Shown here in pieces: positions 39,249-48,993 of a stretch of DNA of 64,000 bases (positions are counted from its first letter, which is position 1; every line of letters starts with the position of its first letter). Origin of the DNA: Microbulbifer hydrolyticus. GTDB lineage: Bacteria > Pseudomonadota > Gammaproteobacteria > Pseudomonadales > Cellvibrionaceae. Under the pieces are notes generated by a model that had not been told where the DNA came from, searched no databases, and saw only the letters and a list, made by a program, of their open reading frames with translations. The stretch covers positions 1,563,501 through 1,627,500 of the forward strand of contig NZ_CP047491.1 in the NCBI RefSeq assembly GCF_009931115.1, in the 5' to 3' direction. Made by a program: the position numbers and the translations under genes.

Positions 39249-41891
39249 TCAGCCCCCGCAGCGGATCTGTGCGTGATCGCCGGCGCCGGGAACGAACTTG
39301 ATATTCGCCACTGCCATCGCCAGCTTGCCTTCGCTGTGCAATGACAGGCCCTGGGACACCTTCGAGAAGTCAGCGCCGGCCTTGGCAAAGCACTGCAGGT
39401 CAATAGAGATTTCTGACCAGTCTCCCTGCGGCAGCGCCGCCAGGGCCTGTTGCAGTGGCAGCGAACCGTTGCAGTTGTCGCCGTCACAGGCAATACGGGC
39501 AAACACTGCCGCCTGCGGTGCCTGGTCCACCCGTACATCCATGGTCAGAGCAGCGCCCTCTTCGAGGTAGCGGCTCAGGTCCTGCGGCTTCTGGGTCTGC
39601 AGCAGTACGCTGCCGGCGCGCAGGCCCTTCCAGGTCAATGCGCGGGCATCTTCCTGGGACAGCATATCGATGGACGCGACGGTGATATTGTCATCCGCAC
39701 TGCTGGCCAGGTTGCCGCTGACCCACAGTGGGTCCTGTTCACTGTCGGCGATAAACAGCTTCCACGGGGCGCGCGGGCGGGACACCATCAACCAGGCATC
39801 CTCGAGCTTGCCATCCACATAGGTTTCGCCGTTTTCACTCAGGTTGTTGGCAATGAGGCGCTCACTGCCAGCGTTGCCGCTGGTGTAGTCGAGGCCGTAG
39901 CCGTAGGTAAACAGCGGTGCGTAGTTCTCGTCGCCGAGATTGATGACGGTCTGGTGTACCAGTTCCGGCCAGCTGAACGAGAGGCGCCCGGTAAAGTCGT
40001 AGCGCTTTTTACCTTCGCTATCGGTAAGGATCACGTCGGCAACGCCGGCACCCTCGGAGCCCGGCAGCCACGCGGCCACAAAGGCATCCGACAGGTTCAT
40101 TTCCTTGTTCACCCACAGTGGGCGACCAGACAGGAATACGCTTACCACGGGGATATCCTGTGCCTTCAGTTTTTGCAGCAGTTCCTGGTCTTCCTTGCTG
40201 CCCAGCTGGAATTCGATACTGGCCAGGTCGCCGTGCCATTCTGCGTAGGGGTCTTCACCGAATACCACGATGGCGACATCGGGCTTCTCGCCGTTGAAGG
40301 CGGTGCTGTCGAGATTGCCATCTTCGCTCAACACAACTTCACCACCGGCAGCGTCCACTGCCTGTTTGATTCCGGTATAGATGGACGTGGCGCCGGGGAA
40401 GTCCTCGGCAGTGTTGCCGGTGCCCTGCCAGGAAATGGTCCAGCCACCACTCTGCTTGGAAATATTGTCGGCGCCGTCACCGGCGACGAGGATATTTTTA
40501 CGTGCGTCGACTGGCAGCAGCTGGTCGTTGTTTTTCAGCAGGACCAGGGATTTACGTACCGCCTCGCGCGCAAGGGCGCGGTGCTCCGGGCTGCCGAGGA
40601 TACCGGTCTTGCCCGCCAGCGGACGATCGCGCTCGAACAGGCCGGCGCGGATCTTTACTCGCAGGATACGGCTCACGGCGTCGTCGATCCGGCTCATGGG
40701 AATCTCGCCGCTGCGCACCTGGGCAATGGTGTTCTTGAGTAGCGCTTTCCACTCGGCGGTGATCATAAACATGTCGAGGCCGGCATTGACGGCCTGGGCG
40801 CAGCTGTCGACGGTGCAGCCTTCCACAAAGCGGTGACCGTTCCAGTCGCCGACCACAAAGCCGTCAAAACCCAGGCGGTCTTTCAGGACATCGGTGAGCA
40901 GGTATTTGTGGCCGTGCAGGCGCTTGCCGTTCCAGCTGTTGAACGAGGCCATGACTGACTGCACACCGGATTCCAGTGCTGTGAAATAGCCTGCGGCGTG
41001 AATCTCTGCCAGCTCCTTTTCACTGACCTGGGTATCGCCGCGGTCGATACCGCGCGTGGTGCCGCCGTCGCCGACAAAGTGCTTGGCGGCAGACACCAGG
41101 TGGCGGCCATCCAGGAACTCTTCGCCGCTCTTTTCACCCTGTATGCCTTTGATCATCTCGCGGGCATAGGCGGCAACGATTTCCGGGTCTTCGGAATAGC
41201 TCTCAAAGGTGCGGCCCCAGCGGTCGTCTCGTACTACCGCGATGGTGGGGGCGAAGGTCCAGTCCACACCGGTTACCGCGACTTCCCGAGCCGTGGCCTC
41301 ACCGATGCGGCGGATCAGTTCCGGGTCGCGCGCGGCACCGAGACCGATATTGTGTGGGAACAGGGTAGCGCCGATTACATTGTTGTGGCCATGCACGGCG
41401 TCGCTGCCCCAGATGATCGGGATGGCCACACCACCGTCGGAGGTGTCCATGGATGCGGCAAAATAGTCGTCCGCGAGCTGGCGCCAGTCGTCGGGGGTGG
41501 CGAACTTGTCGTTGTTGGGGAAGGTGCCGCCGCCGTTGAGGATGGAGCCAATGTGGTACTGCTTCACTTCCTCTGGAGTGATGTATTTGATCTCTGCCTG
41601 CATCATCTGCCCGACTTTTTCTTCCAGCGTCATCTGCGCGAGCAGGTCGCTGATACGGCCTTCGAGTTTTTCATCCCGGGGCAGGGCAGGTTTCAGGGCT
41701 GGCCAGTTTTCCAGTGAGCGCTGTTCAACCGTGCTGCCAGCCTCCGCGCTCGTTACTGGATCTACCTGGGCACTGGCGCCTGTGGATGATTTGTCGGGGT
41801 CGCTGCAGGCGCTAAGCCCGACGATCAGTGCGATGGCTCCGGCGAGGCGCGCGGTGGAAGTTCTGGCAAGGCTACCGGTTGGGTGAATCAT
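39249..41891 (-). CDS. lipoprotein GH3 beta-glucosidase / exo-beta-glucanase
   Basis: Removes glucose from the non-reducing ends of beta-glucans. The 880-residue product is a lipoprotein (LSAC, C29) with the GH3 N-terminal barrel. The nucleophile is D349 in GFDGFVVGDWNG. KHFVGDGG near 270 and GSDAVHG near 162 are family marks. The GH3 C-terminal domain follows, and an extra carbohydrate-binding-like end lies at about 700-880, as in the ExoP-type exo-1,3/1,4-beta-glucanases. The ATG at 41891 has GGAG six bases upstream. The longer frame starts in the leader. It sits at the end of the beta-glucan locus, before the DUF4380 gene, and behind a terminator that separates it from the MFS gene. Confidence 0.92.
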   Translation of the reverse strand: MIHPTGSLARTSTARLAGAIALIVGLSACSDPDKSSTGASAQVDPVTSAEAGSTVEQRSLENWPALKPALPRDEKLEGRISDLLAQMTLEEKVGQMMQAEIKYITPEEVKQYHIGSILNGGGTFPNNDKFATPDDWRQLADDYFAASMDTSDGGVAIPIIWGSDAVHGHNNVIGATLFPHNIGLGAARDPELIRRIGEATAREVAVTGVDWTFAPTIAVVRDDRWGRTFESYSEDPEIVAAYAREMIKGIQGEKSGEEFLDGRHLVSAAKHFVGDGGTTRGIDRGDTQVSEKELAEIHAAGYFTALESGVQSVMASFNSWNGKRLHGHKYLLTDVLKDRLGFDGFVVGDWNGHRFVEGCTVDSCAQAVNAGLDMFMITAEWKALLKNTIAQVRSGEIPMSRIDDAVSRILRVKIRAGLFERDRPLAGKTGILGSPEHRALAREAVRKSLVLLKNNDQLLPVDARKNILVAGDGADNISKQSGGWTISWQGTGNTAEDFPGATSIYTGIKQAVDAAGGEVVLSEDGNLDSTAFNGEKPDVAIVVFGEDPYAEWHGDLASIEFQLGSKEDQELLQKLKAQDIPVVSVFLSGRPLWVNKEMNLSDAFVAAWLPGSEGAGVADVILTDSEGKKRYDFTGRLSFSWPELVHQTVINLGDENYAPLFTYGYGLDYTSGNAGSERLIANNLSENGETYVDGKLEDAWLMVSRPRAPWKLFIADSEQDPLWVSGNLASSADDNITVASIDMLSQEDARALTWKGLRAGSVLLQTQKPQDLSRYLEEGAALTMDVRVDQAPQAAVFARIACDGDNCNGSLPLQQALAALPQGDWSEISIDLQCFAKAGADFSKVSQGLSLHSEGKLAMAVANIKFVPGAGDHAQIRCGG

Positions 41892-42215
41892 GGTCGCTCC
41901 GGGTAGATTTATTGTTGATCTGTCGAAAAAAACAGGGCGCTCCTGAGAAAGGGTGAGAACAGGAGCGCCCTCAAGGATTGGGACCACAAGTCCCTCAGGA
42001 GACGGTAGGTGAAGTACAGCTGGCGCATAGCTTGAGCAAATTCACGTCCCCGCTGTTAAGACGCGCAAACCTCGGTAAAAGGCCCCGCCAGTTGCTTCGG
42101 AATCTGGAAAAAAAGATGCTTCCCTGCAAGTTGGGCGCCATCCGCTGGCGGACAAGGTGTGCCTGAGAGTGATGAAAGGGGGGAGGCCCCCCTTTCGAGG
42201 TAAAAAGCCGATGGA
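41892..42215. other. spacer between MFS and GH3 genes
   Basis: A 324-base non-coding stretch with no recognisable gene. It contains a strong terminator at 41926-41971 and a second G/C-rich palindrome near 42175-42195 just past the MFS stop. Because both flanking genes read leftwards, a promoter for the GH3 gene would have to lie in the short leader left of the strong terminator, or transcription would read through it. Confidence 0.5.
41926..41971 (-). terminator. rho-independent terminator between MFS and GH3
   Basis: On the minus strand AGGGCGCTCCTG and its complement CAGGAGCGCCCT flank a 14-base loop and are followed by a run of seven T within a few bases. It is only about 40 bases before the GH3 start, so it may attenuate read-through. 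Confidence 0.8.
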
Positions 42216-43673
42216 TCAGCCGCGCATTTGTTCCAGTTCCAGCCCTTTGGTCTCGTGCACCATGTAGATCACAAAGGCGATGGAGAGCAGGGCGAACAGG
42301 GTATAAATGCCGTAGGCGCCGGCCAGGCCGATGCCCGTCAGCATGATTGGGAAGGTCATGGTGATGCCAAAATTGGAAACCCATTGGGCCAGTCCGGATA
42401 CCGCCAGGCCCGAACCACGGATCTGGTTGGGGAACATTTCACCGAGCATGGTCCACATGGCCGGCCCCCAGGAGCCGTTAAAGAAGAATACATAGGCGTT
42501 AGCCGCCACCAGCGCCAGAAGGCCCATCCCCTGGGACAGCTGTAGGCCACCGTCGGCACCGATGGTGGCGGTGGTGAAGGCAAAGGCCACCAGTCCCAGG
42601 GTCACCGCCATACCGATGGAGCCGACCAGCAGCAATGGTCTGCGGCCAATCTTGTCGATCAGGGCCATGGTGATCAGGCAGGCGCCGATGCTTACACCGC
42701 CGGAAATGATGTTGATCAGCAGTGCATCAGACTCGGAGAAGCCCACCGCCTGCCACAATACGGCGCCGTAGTAGAACACCACGTTGATACCCACCAGCTG
42801 CTGGAAGGTGGCGAGGCCGATACCGACCCAGACGATCTTGCGCACCTTGCCGACACGGCGTCCGCTAGCCTCAAGCAGATCGCGCATCCGGGGGCGGTGA
42901 TCACTCGCCACAGACGCGCGGATGCTGTCGAGCTTGCCCGCCACCGCCGCTTCCCCATAAAGCTTGCGCAGTACATCGGTGGCGCGGGAGGTCTGTCGGG
43001 AAAGCACCAAGTAGCGGGGGCTTTCCGGAATGAACAGCAGCGCGAGGAAGAACAGGGCGGCCGGCGCAATCTCAATCCAGAACATCCAGCGCCAGGCGTT
43101 GTAACCCATCCACCACTCGTTGACCGCGGAGCCCGCGGTTTTTGCCAGCCAGTAGTTGCTGACAAAGGCCATGAACAGGCCGGAGATAATCGCGATCTGG
43201 TTAATGGTGATCAGGCGGCCGCGGATTGCCGCGGGGGCGATCTCGCTGATATAGGCCGGCGACATCACACTGGCTGCGCCCACCGCGAGGCCGCCGAGGA
43301 TGCGATAGAACACGAACTCCGGGGAACTGGTGGCGATACCGGAGCCCCAGGCACTGATCACGAACAGTACCGCGGAAATTAGCAGCAGCGTCTTGCGCCC
43401 CCACAGGTCCGCGAGACGGCCGGCGAAGAAAGCGCCCACGGCGCAGCCGAGCAACATGGAAGCCACATTGAACCCGGTGCCGGCGGTATTCGAGTTGAAC
43501 GCCTGTTGCAGCCCGGTCACGGTGCCGTTGATGACGCCGCTGTCGAATCCGAACAGGAAGCCGCCGATCGTGGCGACACCGCAGATCAGGATAATGAACG
43601 GAAGTGGTGGAGCGTCTTGACGGCCCAGGGCTGCGCCCTGAATACCGTCGATGGAATTCTCAATCGCCTGCAT
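42216..43673 (-). CDS. MFS sugar transporter (sugar porter family)
   Basis: Inner-membrane proton- or sodium-coupled sugar importer. The 485-residue protein has 12 predicted membrane segments and sugar-porter marks: GFLFGFDSGVINGT near 38, GRLADLWGRKT near 85, PAAIRGRLITINQ near 152, PESPRYLVLSRQ near 222, QQLVGINVVFYYG near 290 and the end motif ETKGLELEQM. It lies between the GH5 and GH3 genes of the locus and probably imports glucose or short oligosaccharides released in the periplasm. It is unlike the TonB-dependent receptor in being an inner-membrane step. Confidence 0.92.
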   Translation of the reverse strand: MQAIENSIDGIQGAALGRQDAPPLPFIILICGVATIGGFLFGFDSGVINGTVTGLQQAFNSNTAGTGFNVASMLLGCAVGAFFAGRLADLWGRKTLLLISAVLFVISAWGSGIATSSPEFVFYRILGGLAVGAASVMSPAYISEIAPAAIRGRLITINQIAIISGLFMAFVSNYWLAKTAGSAVNEWWMGYNAWRWMFWIEIAPAALFFLALLFIPESPRYLVLSRQTSRATDVLRKLYGEAAVAGKLDSIRASVASDHRPRMRDLLEASGRRVGKVRKIVWVGIGLATFQQLVGINVVFYYGAVLWQAVGFSESDALLINIISGGVSIGACLITMALIDKIGRRPLLLVGSIGMAVTLGLVAFAFTTATIGADGGLQLSQGMGLLALVAANAYVFFFNGSWGPAMWTMLGEMFPNQIRGSGLAVSGLAQWVSNFGITMTFPIMLTGIGLAGAYGIYTLFALLSIAFVIYMVHETKGLELEQMRG

Positions 43674-43889
43674 GTGTGACTACCTGCATTTTTATTTTGG
43701 CTTGGGCGAGTTGTTGGTACCCACCCGTATTTGTCTGCTTCTTTGAGCGAATTACCCGCAAAAAGTCAGTTCTATAATGACGTTTGTCGTCGGTGAAAGC
43801 GTCCTACTTTGCGAAAAAACTTAAAGTTGGACCTCGAATCCGGCCCACTTTGCCATTTTCCGCGGGATCAAATGAGACAGATGGCCGAA

Positions 43890-46433
43890 TTATGGCTCTG
43901 CGGCAACCTCCAGCCAGTTCAGGTTCCAGCTGCCGGCGATGGCGTCGAGCCGCAGTATCGATTCTCCGGCGGGAAGGTCTACCGTTGCCGCAACGGTAGT
44001 CCAGGACTGCCAGTCTCCGGTATCCGGCACCGCCAGGGAGTGCGCCGTTGCGCCCTCGACAGAGGTGGCGAATCCGTCACTGCCGCCATTGCTCGCCAGT
44101 CGGTAACGGATGGTGTAGGTGCCGGCCGCGGGTGCGGATACGCGGTATTCCAGCCAGTCACCCGGGTCCAGCCAGGCCACATTCAGGCCGCCGTCGGTGT
44201 CCGAGCAGTTTTCGAGCTGGATACCGGACATGGCGCTGAAGGATTCCGCCTGGATTCGACCGGGTAGCGGCACGGCTACCGCCGCGGTGGCGACTTCGTT
44301 GCCCGGGTAGCTCTCGGCATAACCCCGCGTTGCCGTTACCCGGTAATACAGTGTCTGGTTGCCGATATCGGTATCCAGATAATTTGTGGTTGCGATCGGC
44401 CCCGCGATGGGGATGAAGCCGGCCCCGGAGCTGGCAGACCGATAGACCTTATAACCGCTGGCCCCTTCGCTGGCTTGCCAGCTGAGCTGGTTGCCTTCGC
44501 TGGTTTCTGCCAGTATCAGTTGTGCGGGGCTATCCGGCAGGTCCAACACGTCGGACCCGCGGTCGGCGGTCAATGCCTCCCGGGCGGTCTCGTGGACGTC
44601 GTAGGGCGTGCTGCCGAAGGCGCGGAACAGGGTTTCGATTTCTTCTTTACTGGCGGCGTTGAAGTCCAGTGCGCTAAATGGACCTTCCGCAAGCACATCG
44701 GCGCCGTCCATGGGTTGGCTTGCCACCAGATAGATTTCCGCCCAGGCGCTGGTGCTGCCGTTATCCTTGAACACGCCGGAAAGGCGATAATTCCTGCCGC
44801 CCTCCAGAGTCACGGGCTGGTAGATGCCACCGTTTATGTCTGCCGTGCCGCTCATGCGCAATGTCGGACCTTCGCTTCCACTGGGGGCTTTGGCGGCGTC
44901 GGTATTGTTGAACTCCAGTGTCGGCGGCATATTCTGGTGCCAACGTGTCCAGCCGCTCTCTTCGCCGAAACCGCCGTTGACCAACAGTTCGCTGCCGGTG
45001 CCCTCGTCCACAATACTGAGGCTGTCGAGGGAGACATCCAGTGCGCCATCACAGCAGCTGCCGAATTTCACCACCAGAAAGTAGGTCTGCGAGCCAGCCC
45101 GATCCGCGGTAAACCGACTGCGTGCGCTGCTGCAGGCGTTCTCCAGGGCGCTGTCCCAGCCGGGGCAGGCCCAGGTATCGGCTTTTGCCAGCAGGCCTAG
45201 CCCCTGCTCGTTGGTGACCAGCCCCCAGGTACCATTTCCCTCTCCGCCCTGATTGGTAATCAGCTTGTAGGACCAGGCAGTAGAGGCCCAGCCGAAGCTG
45301 GCGTAGGTGTCGTATGTAGCGCGGGTGATCTCGGCTCCCAGTTCGGGGCCGAGACCGCTCCAGGGCTGAAATTCGCCCACCAGAAAGGGGGCGTCCAGTT
45401 GTTGCAGTTTTTCATCCCATTCGCACACACCGCCGCGGCCATTTTCGCCGCAGGTCAGCCAGTCCCGGTGTACCGGATAACCAATTTCCCCCCAGCCGAA
45501 AATGCCGGGGTAAAAATGCATCTCGAAGGCGACGTTGCTCAGCCCGGCATCGGCGGGTCTGGGATAGGCGTCCAGTCCGGCGGAGTGACCCGGCAGAATG
45601 ACGATGGTGCTGTCGTCGACCTGGCGAATGGCGTCGTAAAGTTCGATGGCTTCCACCGCGAGGTTTTCCGGGGTGGTACCCCAGGGTTCATTCAGAACGC
45701 CGTAGGCGGCTACAGCGGGGCGGTCGGCGTAGCGGCCGGCAATCTGTTGCCACAGCCACTCGGTACGCGCCTGGTATTCCGGTGTCTCCCAGTAGAGGTT
45801 GTGTCCGGCGCAGCCGCTGTGGTGCTCCCATCCCTGGGCGCCGACCGCGCCGTGCAGGTCGAGGATCACGTAGATTCCGCGGGCTTCCGCTTCGGCGATG
45901 GCGGCGTCGAGATACTGCCAGGCATCGTCGTGCAGGGTCATGGGGTTCTGCTCGTCTTCCAGCAGATTCCAGATAAACGGCAGGCGTATGGCGTTGAAAC
46001 CAAAGGACTGGATAAGATCCCAGTCTCTCTGAGTAATCCAGTTGTCCCGGAACAGGTCCATCAATCGCTCGCGCTCGGCGAAGCCGAAGCGGGTATCGAA
46101 GATGCCTTCCAGGGTGCACTGGTCGTTCACCGCCTCCGTGCTCTGGCCCATCATCCAGAATTCCTGCAGCAGCCAGTTGCCGAGATTGACCCCCTTCAAC
46201 AGTACCTGCTGGCCATCGGCATTGACCCACTGGGTGCCGTCGGTGTGCAGGCGGGTGAGGCTAGGGCTCACGGGCGGCTCGGGCGTATTTCCAGGTGGCT
46301 GTTGGGGCGGAGGGGTATCGCTACCGCCACCGCCGCAGGCAACCAGCAGCAGAGCGCAAAGCAATGCGCCCACCCAAACCGTCGGCAATTGTCGAGCGCG
46401 CGTCAGCCGCGCGCGTTGTGAATGCGCTCGCAT
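43890..46433 (-). CDS. lipoprotein GH5 glucanase with CBM4/9-like, Fn3-like and CBM6 modules
   Basis: Secreted or surface-anchored glycoside hydrolase of 847 residues. Layout: lipoprotein signal (LLVAC, C33), Gly/Pro/Thr linker, GH5 barrel (about 60-440) with acid/base E249 in VLNEPWG and nucleophile E354 in LVGEFQPW. A jelly-roll CBM4/9-like region (about 455-620) starting near DVSLDSLSIVDEG follows, then a Fn3-like domain (about 635-715) and CBM6 (about 722-847, GRIQAESFSAMSGIQLE). The early KGVNLGNWLL stretch is typical of exo-1,3-glucanase-like GH5 proteins. Subfamily and exact linkage cannot be decided here. AAGGAG precedes the ATG. The BglX-like gene lies 94 bases upstream on the same strand. 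Confidence 0.9.
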   Translation of the reverse strand: MRAHSQRARLTRARQLPTVWVGALLCALLLVACGGGGSDTPPPQQPPGNTPEPPVSPSLTRLHTDGTQWVNADGQQVLLKGVNLGNWLLQEFWMMGQSTEAVNDQCTLEGIFDTRFGFAERERLMDLFRDNWITQRDWDLIQSFGFNAIRLPFIWNLLEDEQNPMTLHDDAWQYLDAAIAEAEARGIYVILDLHGAVGAQGWEHHSGCAGHNLYWETPEYQARTEWLWQQIAGRYADRPAVAAYGVLNEPWGTTPENLAVEAIELYDAIRQVDDSTIVILPGHSAGLDAYPRPADAGLSNVAFEMHFYPGIFGWGEIGYPVHRDWLTCGENGRGGVCEWDEKLQQLDAPFLVGEFQPWSGLGPELGAEITRATYDTYASFGWASTAWSYKLITNQGGEGNGTWGLVTNEQGLGLLAKADTWACPGWDSALENACSSARSRFTADRAGSQTYFLVVKFGSCCDGALDVSLDSLSIVDEGTGSELLVNGGFGEESGWTRWHQNMPPTLEFNNTDAAKAPSGSEGPTLRMSGTADINGGIYQPVTLEGGRNYRLSGVFKDNGSTSAWAEIYLVASQPMDGADVLAEGPFSALDFNAASKEEIETLFRAFGSTPYDVHETAREALTADRGSDVLDLPDSPAQLILAETSEGNQLSWQASEGASGYKVYRSASSGAGFIPIAGPIATTNYLDTDIGNQTLYYRVTATRGYAESYPGNEVATAAVAVPLPGRIQAESFSAMSGIQLENCSDTDGGLNVAWLDPGDWLEYRVSAPAAGTYTIRYRLASNGGSDGFATSVEGATAHSLAVPDTGDWQSWTTVAATVDLPAGESILRLDAIAGSWNLNWLEVAAEP

Positions 46434-46527
46434 GGTGATCTCTCCTTGTCGGTGCGCACTCCGCAAACTGCGCGGAGTGGCACTGCAGGTCCCTTAGGTT
46501 ATTGTTTGGATTTTTTCGAAATTTGGG

Positions 46528-48843
46528 TCAGTGCAAGGTAAATACACCCTCGAGACCGGACGCCGCGTCGGGGGCTATCCATACGCGGTACTCGCCGGGT
46601 TCGACCACCGCCTGCATCTGCGCATTGTGGAACGCCAATTGGTCGGCATTCAGGGTGAAGTTCACCCTGCGGGATTCACCGGGGGCGAGGGTGACACGTT
46701 CGAAGCCTTTCAGTTCGCGCACTGGCCGCGACACACTGCCCACCAGGTCGCGCACATACAGCTGTGCGGTTTCGGTGGCGGTCGCCTTGCCGGTATTGGC
46801 GATGGTGGCGGAGATGGTCAGCTGGCCATTGCCGTCCAGATTGGTGTTGCTGAGCACCAGGTCGCGGTACTCGAACTGGCTGTAGGTCAGGCCGTAACCG
46901 AACGGAAACTGCGGTTTGTGGCCGTAGTCCAGCTGGTTGGAGGAGTTGCCCGGCTGGTGCTGAAATACTTCGCGCCCGATCTTGTCGATGCGCGTGTAGT
47001 TGTCGTCCGTAGCGGGGCGGCCGGTGGCGAGATGGTTGTAGTAGATCGGGATTTGACCTGCGCCCACCGGCCACGACAGCGGCAGGCGCCCGGAGGGCGA
47101 GGTCTCGCCGTACAGCACCTCGGCCAGTGCCGGCCCCGCCATGGTACCGGGGTGCCAGGCCATCATCACCGCGTCCGCCTGTTGCAGGGTCTTGTCCAGC
47201 TGCAGCGGGCGGCCAGCCAGCAGCACCATCGCCAGAGGCTTGTCGGTTTTTGATAGCGCCGCAATCAGCTCAGCCTGGGCGCCGGGCAAGCGGATGTCGC
47301 CACGGCTGTGCCCTTCACCGGAAAGAATGGCTTCTTCGCCGCCCACGTACAGAATTACATCGGCTTTTTTCGCCGCTTTTAGCGCGGCTTTGAAGCCATC
47401 GGTGCTGGTATCGCGGCTGTATGTCAGGCCTTCGGCGAAAATAATCTTGCCCTGGTCGCCGACCATTTCGCGCAGTGCCGGCAACAGCGTGCGGGAGTGT
47501 TTTTTGTCACCGTTGTAAATCCAGGTGCCGAGCTGGTCGTGGGCGGCTTCCGCCAGCGGGCCGATGACGGCAACGGTCTGGTCTTTCTTCAGGGGCAGCA
47601 GTTGCCGGTCATTTTTCAGCAGCACAAAGGTTTCCTTGGCGGCCTCTTTGGCAGCGTTCAGGAACTGGTCGTTGCGGATGATCTGCTCGCGCTCGGCTTC
47701 GGATTTGGCGCGGGGGTAGGGGTGGTTCCACAGATCCAGACGCAGTTTTACCCGCAGAATATTCGCCACCGCAGTATCCAGCTGGGCCTCGGAGAATTTG
47801 CCCTCGTCCATCAGCTGCGGCAAGTACTGGTCGTAGGTATCGGTATGCATTTCCATATCGATGCCGGCGTTGGCGGCGAGGGTGGCCGCGTGCTTGGCGT
47901 CGCGGGCGAATCCGTGGGGAATCATTTCCATCACCGCGTTCCAGTCGCTCACCACGAAACCGTCGAAGCCCCACTCGTCCCGCAGGATCTGTTTGAACAG
48001 GAACGGGCTGCCGGTGCCTGGCACATCGTTGAGGGTACTGTAGGTGCTCATGATGCTCTGCATGCCAGCGTCGATTCCGGCCTTGAACGGCGGCAGGTAG
48101 ATATCGCGCAGCAGGCGCTCGGGAATATAGGCGCTGTTGTAATCGCGCCCGCCTTCGGCGGCGCCGTAGCCGGCGAAGTGTTTACCACAGGCGGCGAGAC
48201 TGGTGGGGTCGGCGAGGTTGTCGGTCTGGAAGCCCTCGACCATGGCGACGCCCAGGGTGGAGGTGAGATACGGGTCTTCGCCCAGAGTCTCGGCGATGCG
48301 GCCCCAGCGCGGGTCGCGGCTGATATCGATCATCGGCGCGAACGTCCAGCGGATACCGTCGGCGCTGGCCTCCTGGGCGGCGACGCGTGCGCCCTGACGG
48401 ATCAGGTCCGGGTTCCAGCTGGCGGCCTGGCCAAGGGGGATCGGAAAGATGGTTTCGTAGCCATGAATCACATCCTGGCCAAACAGCAGCGGGATACCGA
48501 GCGGGCTTTCTTCTACCGCGATGCGCTGCAGCTCCTCAAAGGCATTTTTGTCGACGGAGCTGAAGTTCACGTTCAGGAAACCACCCACACGCCCCTCGCG
48601 CACGGCCTGCTTGATGGCCTTCATATCCGCGGCCTGGAATGTGCCCCAGTCGCGTAACGCCAGCTGGCCAATTTTTTCCCGGGTCGACATCTGCGCGAGC
48701 AGGTTTTGGATTCGGGTTTCTATCGTGTCCTGTTGCTGCAGTGAGACGGATGCAGCAGTTTCATTGGCGGCGTGAAGTGGCAGATTGACCGCGAGCGATA
48801 GAAGCCCGGCCATAACGCCAATACAGATTGGATGCTTTTTCAT
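46528..48843 (-). CDS. bglX: periplasmic GH3 beta-glucosidase, BglX-like
   Basis: Hydrolyses beta-linked gluco-oligosaccharides to glucose in the periplasm. The 771-residue product has a signal peptide (about 1-28), the GH3 barrel with nucleophile D300 in GFDGFVVSDWNA, FGQDVIHGYETIFPIPLG near 121, KHFAGYG near 221, and a Fn3-like C-terminal domain (about 670-771). Its length and order match E. coli BglX. The ATG at 48843 was taken; an upstream GTG three codons earlier is less likely. A terminator precedes it, between it and the TonB-receptor gene. Confidence 0.93.
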   Translation of the reverse strand: MKKHPICIGVMAGLLSLAVNLPLHAANETAASVSLQQQDTIETRIQNLLAQMSTREKIGQLALRDWGTFQAADMKAIKQAVREGRVGGFLNVNFSSVDKNAFEELQRIAVEESPLGIPLLFGQDVIHGYETIFPIPLGQAASWNPDLIRQGARVAAQEASADGIRWTFAPMIDISRDPRWGRIAETLGEDPYLTSTLGVAMVEGFQTDNLADPTSLAACGKHFAGYGAAEGGRDYNSAYIPERLLRDIYLPPFKAGIDAGMQSIMSTYSTLNDVPGTGSPFLFKQILRDEWGFDGFVVSDWNAVMEMIPHGFARDAKHAATLAANAGIDMEMHTDTYDQYLPQLMDEGKFSEAQLDTAVANILRVKLRLDLWNHPYPRAKSEAEREQIIRNDQFLNAAKEAAKETFVLLKNDRQLLPLKKDQTVAVIGPLAEAAHDQLGTWIYNGDKKHSRTLLPALREMVGDQGKIIFAEGLTYSRDTSTDGFKAALKAAKKADVILYVGGEEAILSGEGHSRGDIRLPGAQAELIAALSKTDKPLAMVLLAGRPLQLDKTLQQADAVMMAWHPGTMAGPALAEVLYGETSPSGRLPLSWPVGAGQIPIYYNHLATGRPATDDNYTRIDKIGREVFQHQPGNSSNQLDYGHKPQFPFGYGLTYSQFEYRDLVLSNTNLDGNGQLTISATIANTGKATATETAQLYVRDLVGSVSRPVRELKGFERVTLAPGESRRVNFTLNADQLAFHNAQMQAVVEPGEYRVWIAPDAASGLEGVFTLH

Positions 48844-48912
48844 GGTAATCACTCTCGTGTACTACTGACGATCGGCTCGCTTGTGCACCTGAACGCATAA
48901 CGAGGCGCAGGG

Positions 48913-48944
48913 AAAAAAGGCCCCCAACCGAGCGCGGTGGGGGC
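48913..48944 (-). terminator. rho-independent terminator after the TonB-dependent receptor
   Basis: On the minus strand GCCCCCACCG pairs with CGGTTGGGGGC around a short loop, followed by TTTTTT. It lies about 50 bases past the receptor stop. Confidence 0.85.
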
Positions 48945-48993
48945 ATGAGACAAGCGAAGATGACGATCGTTTTTGGGTTAGTCCGGCAACGAA

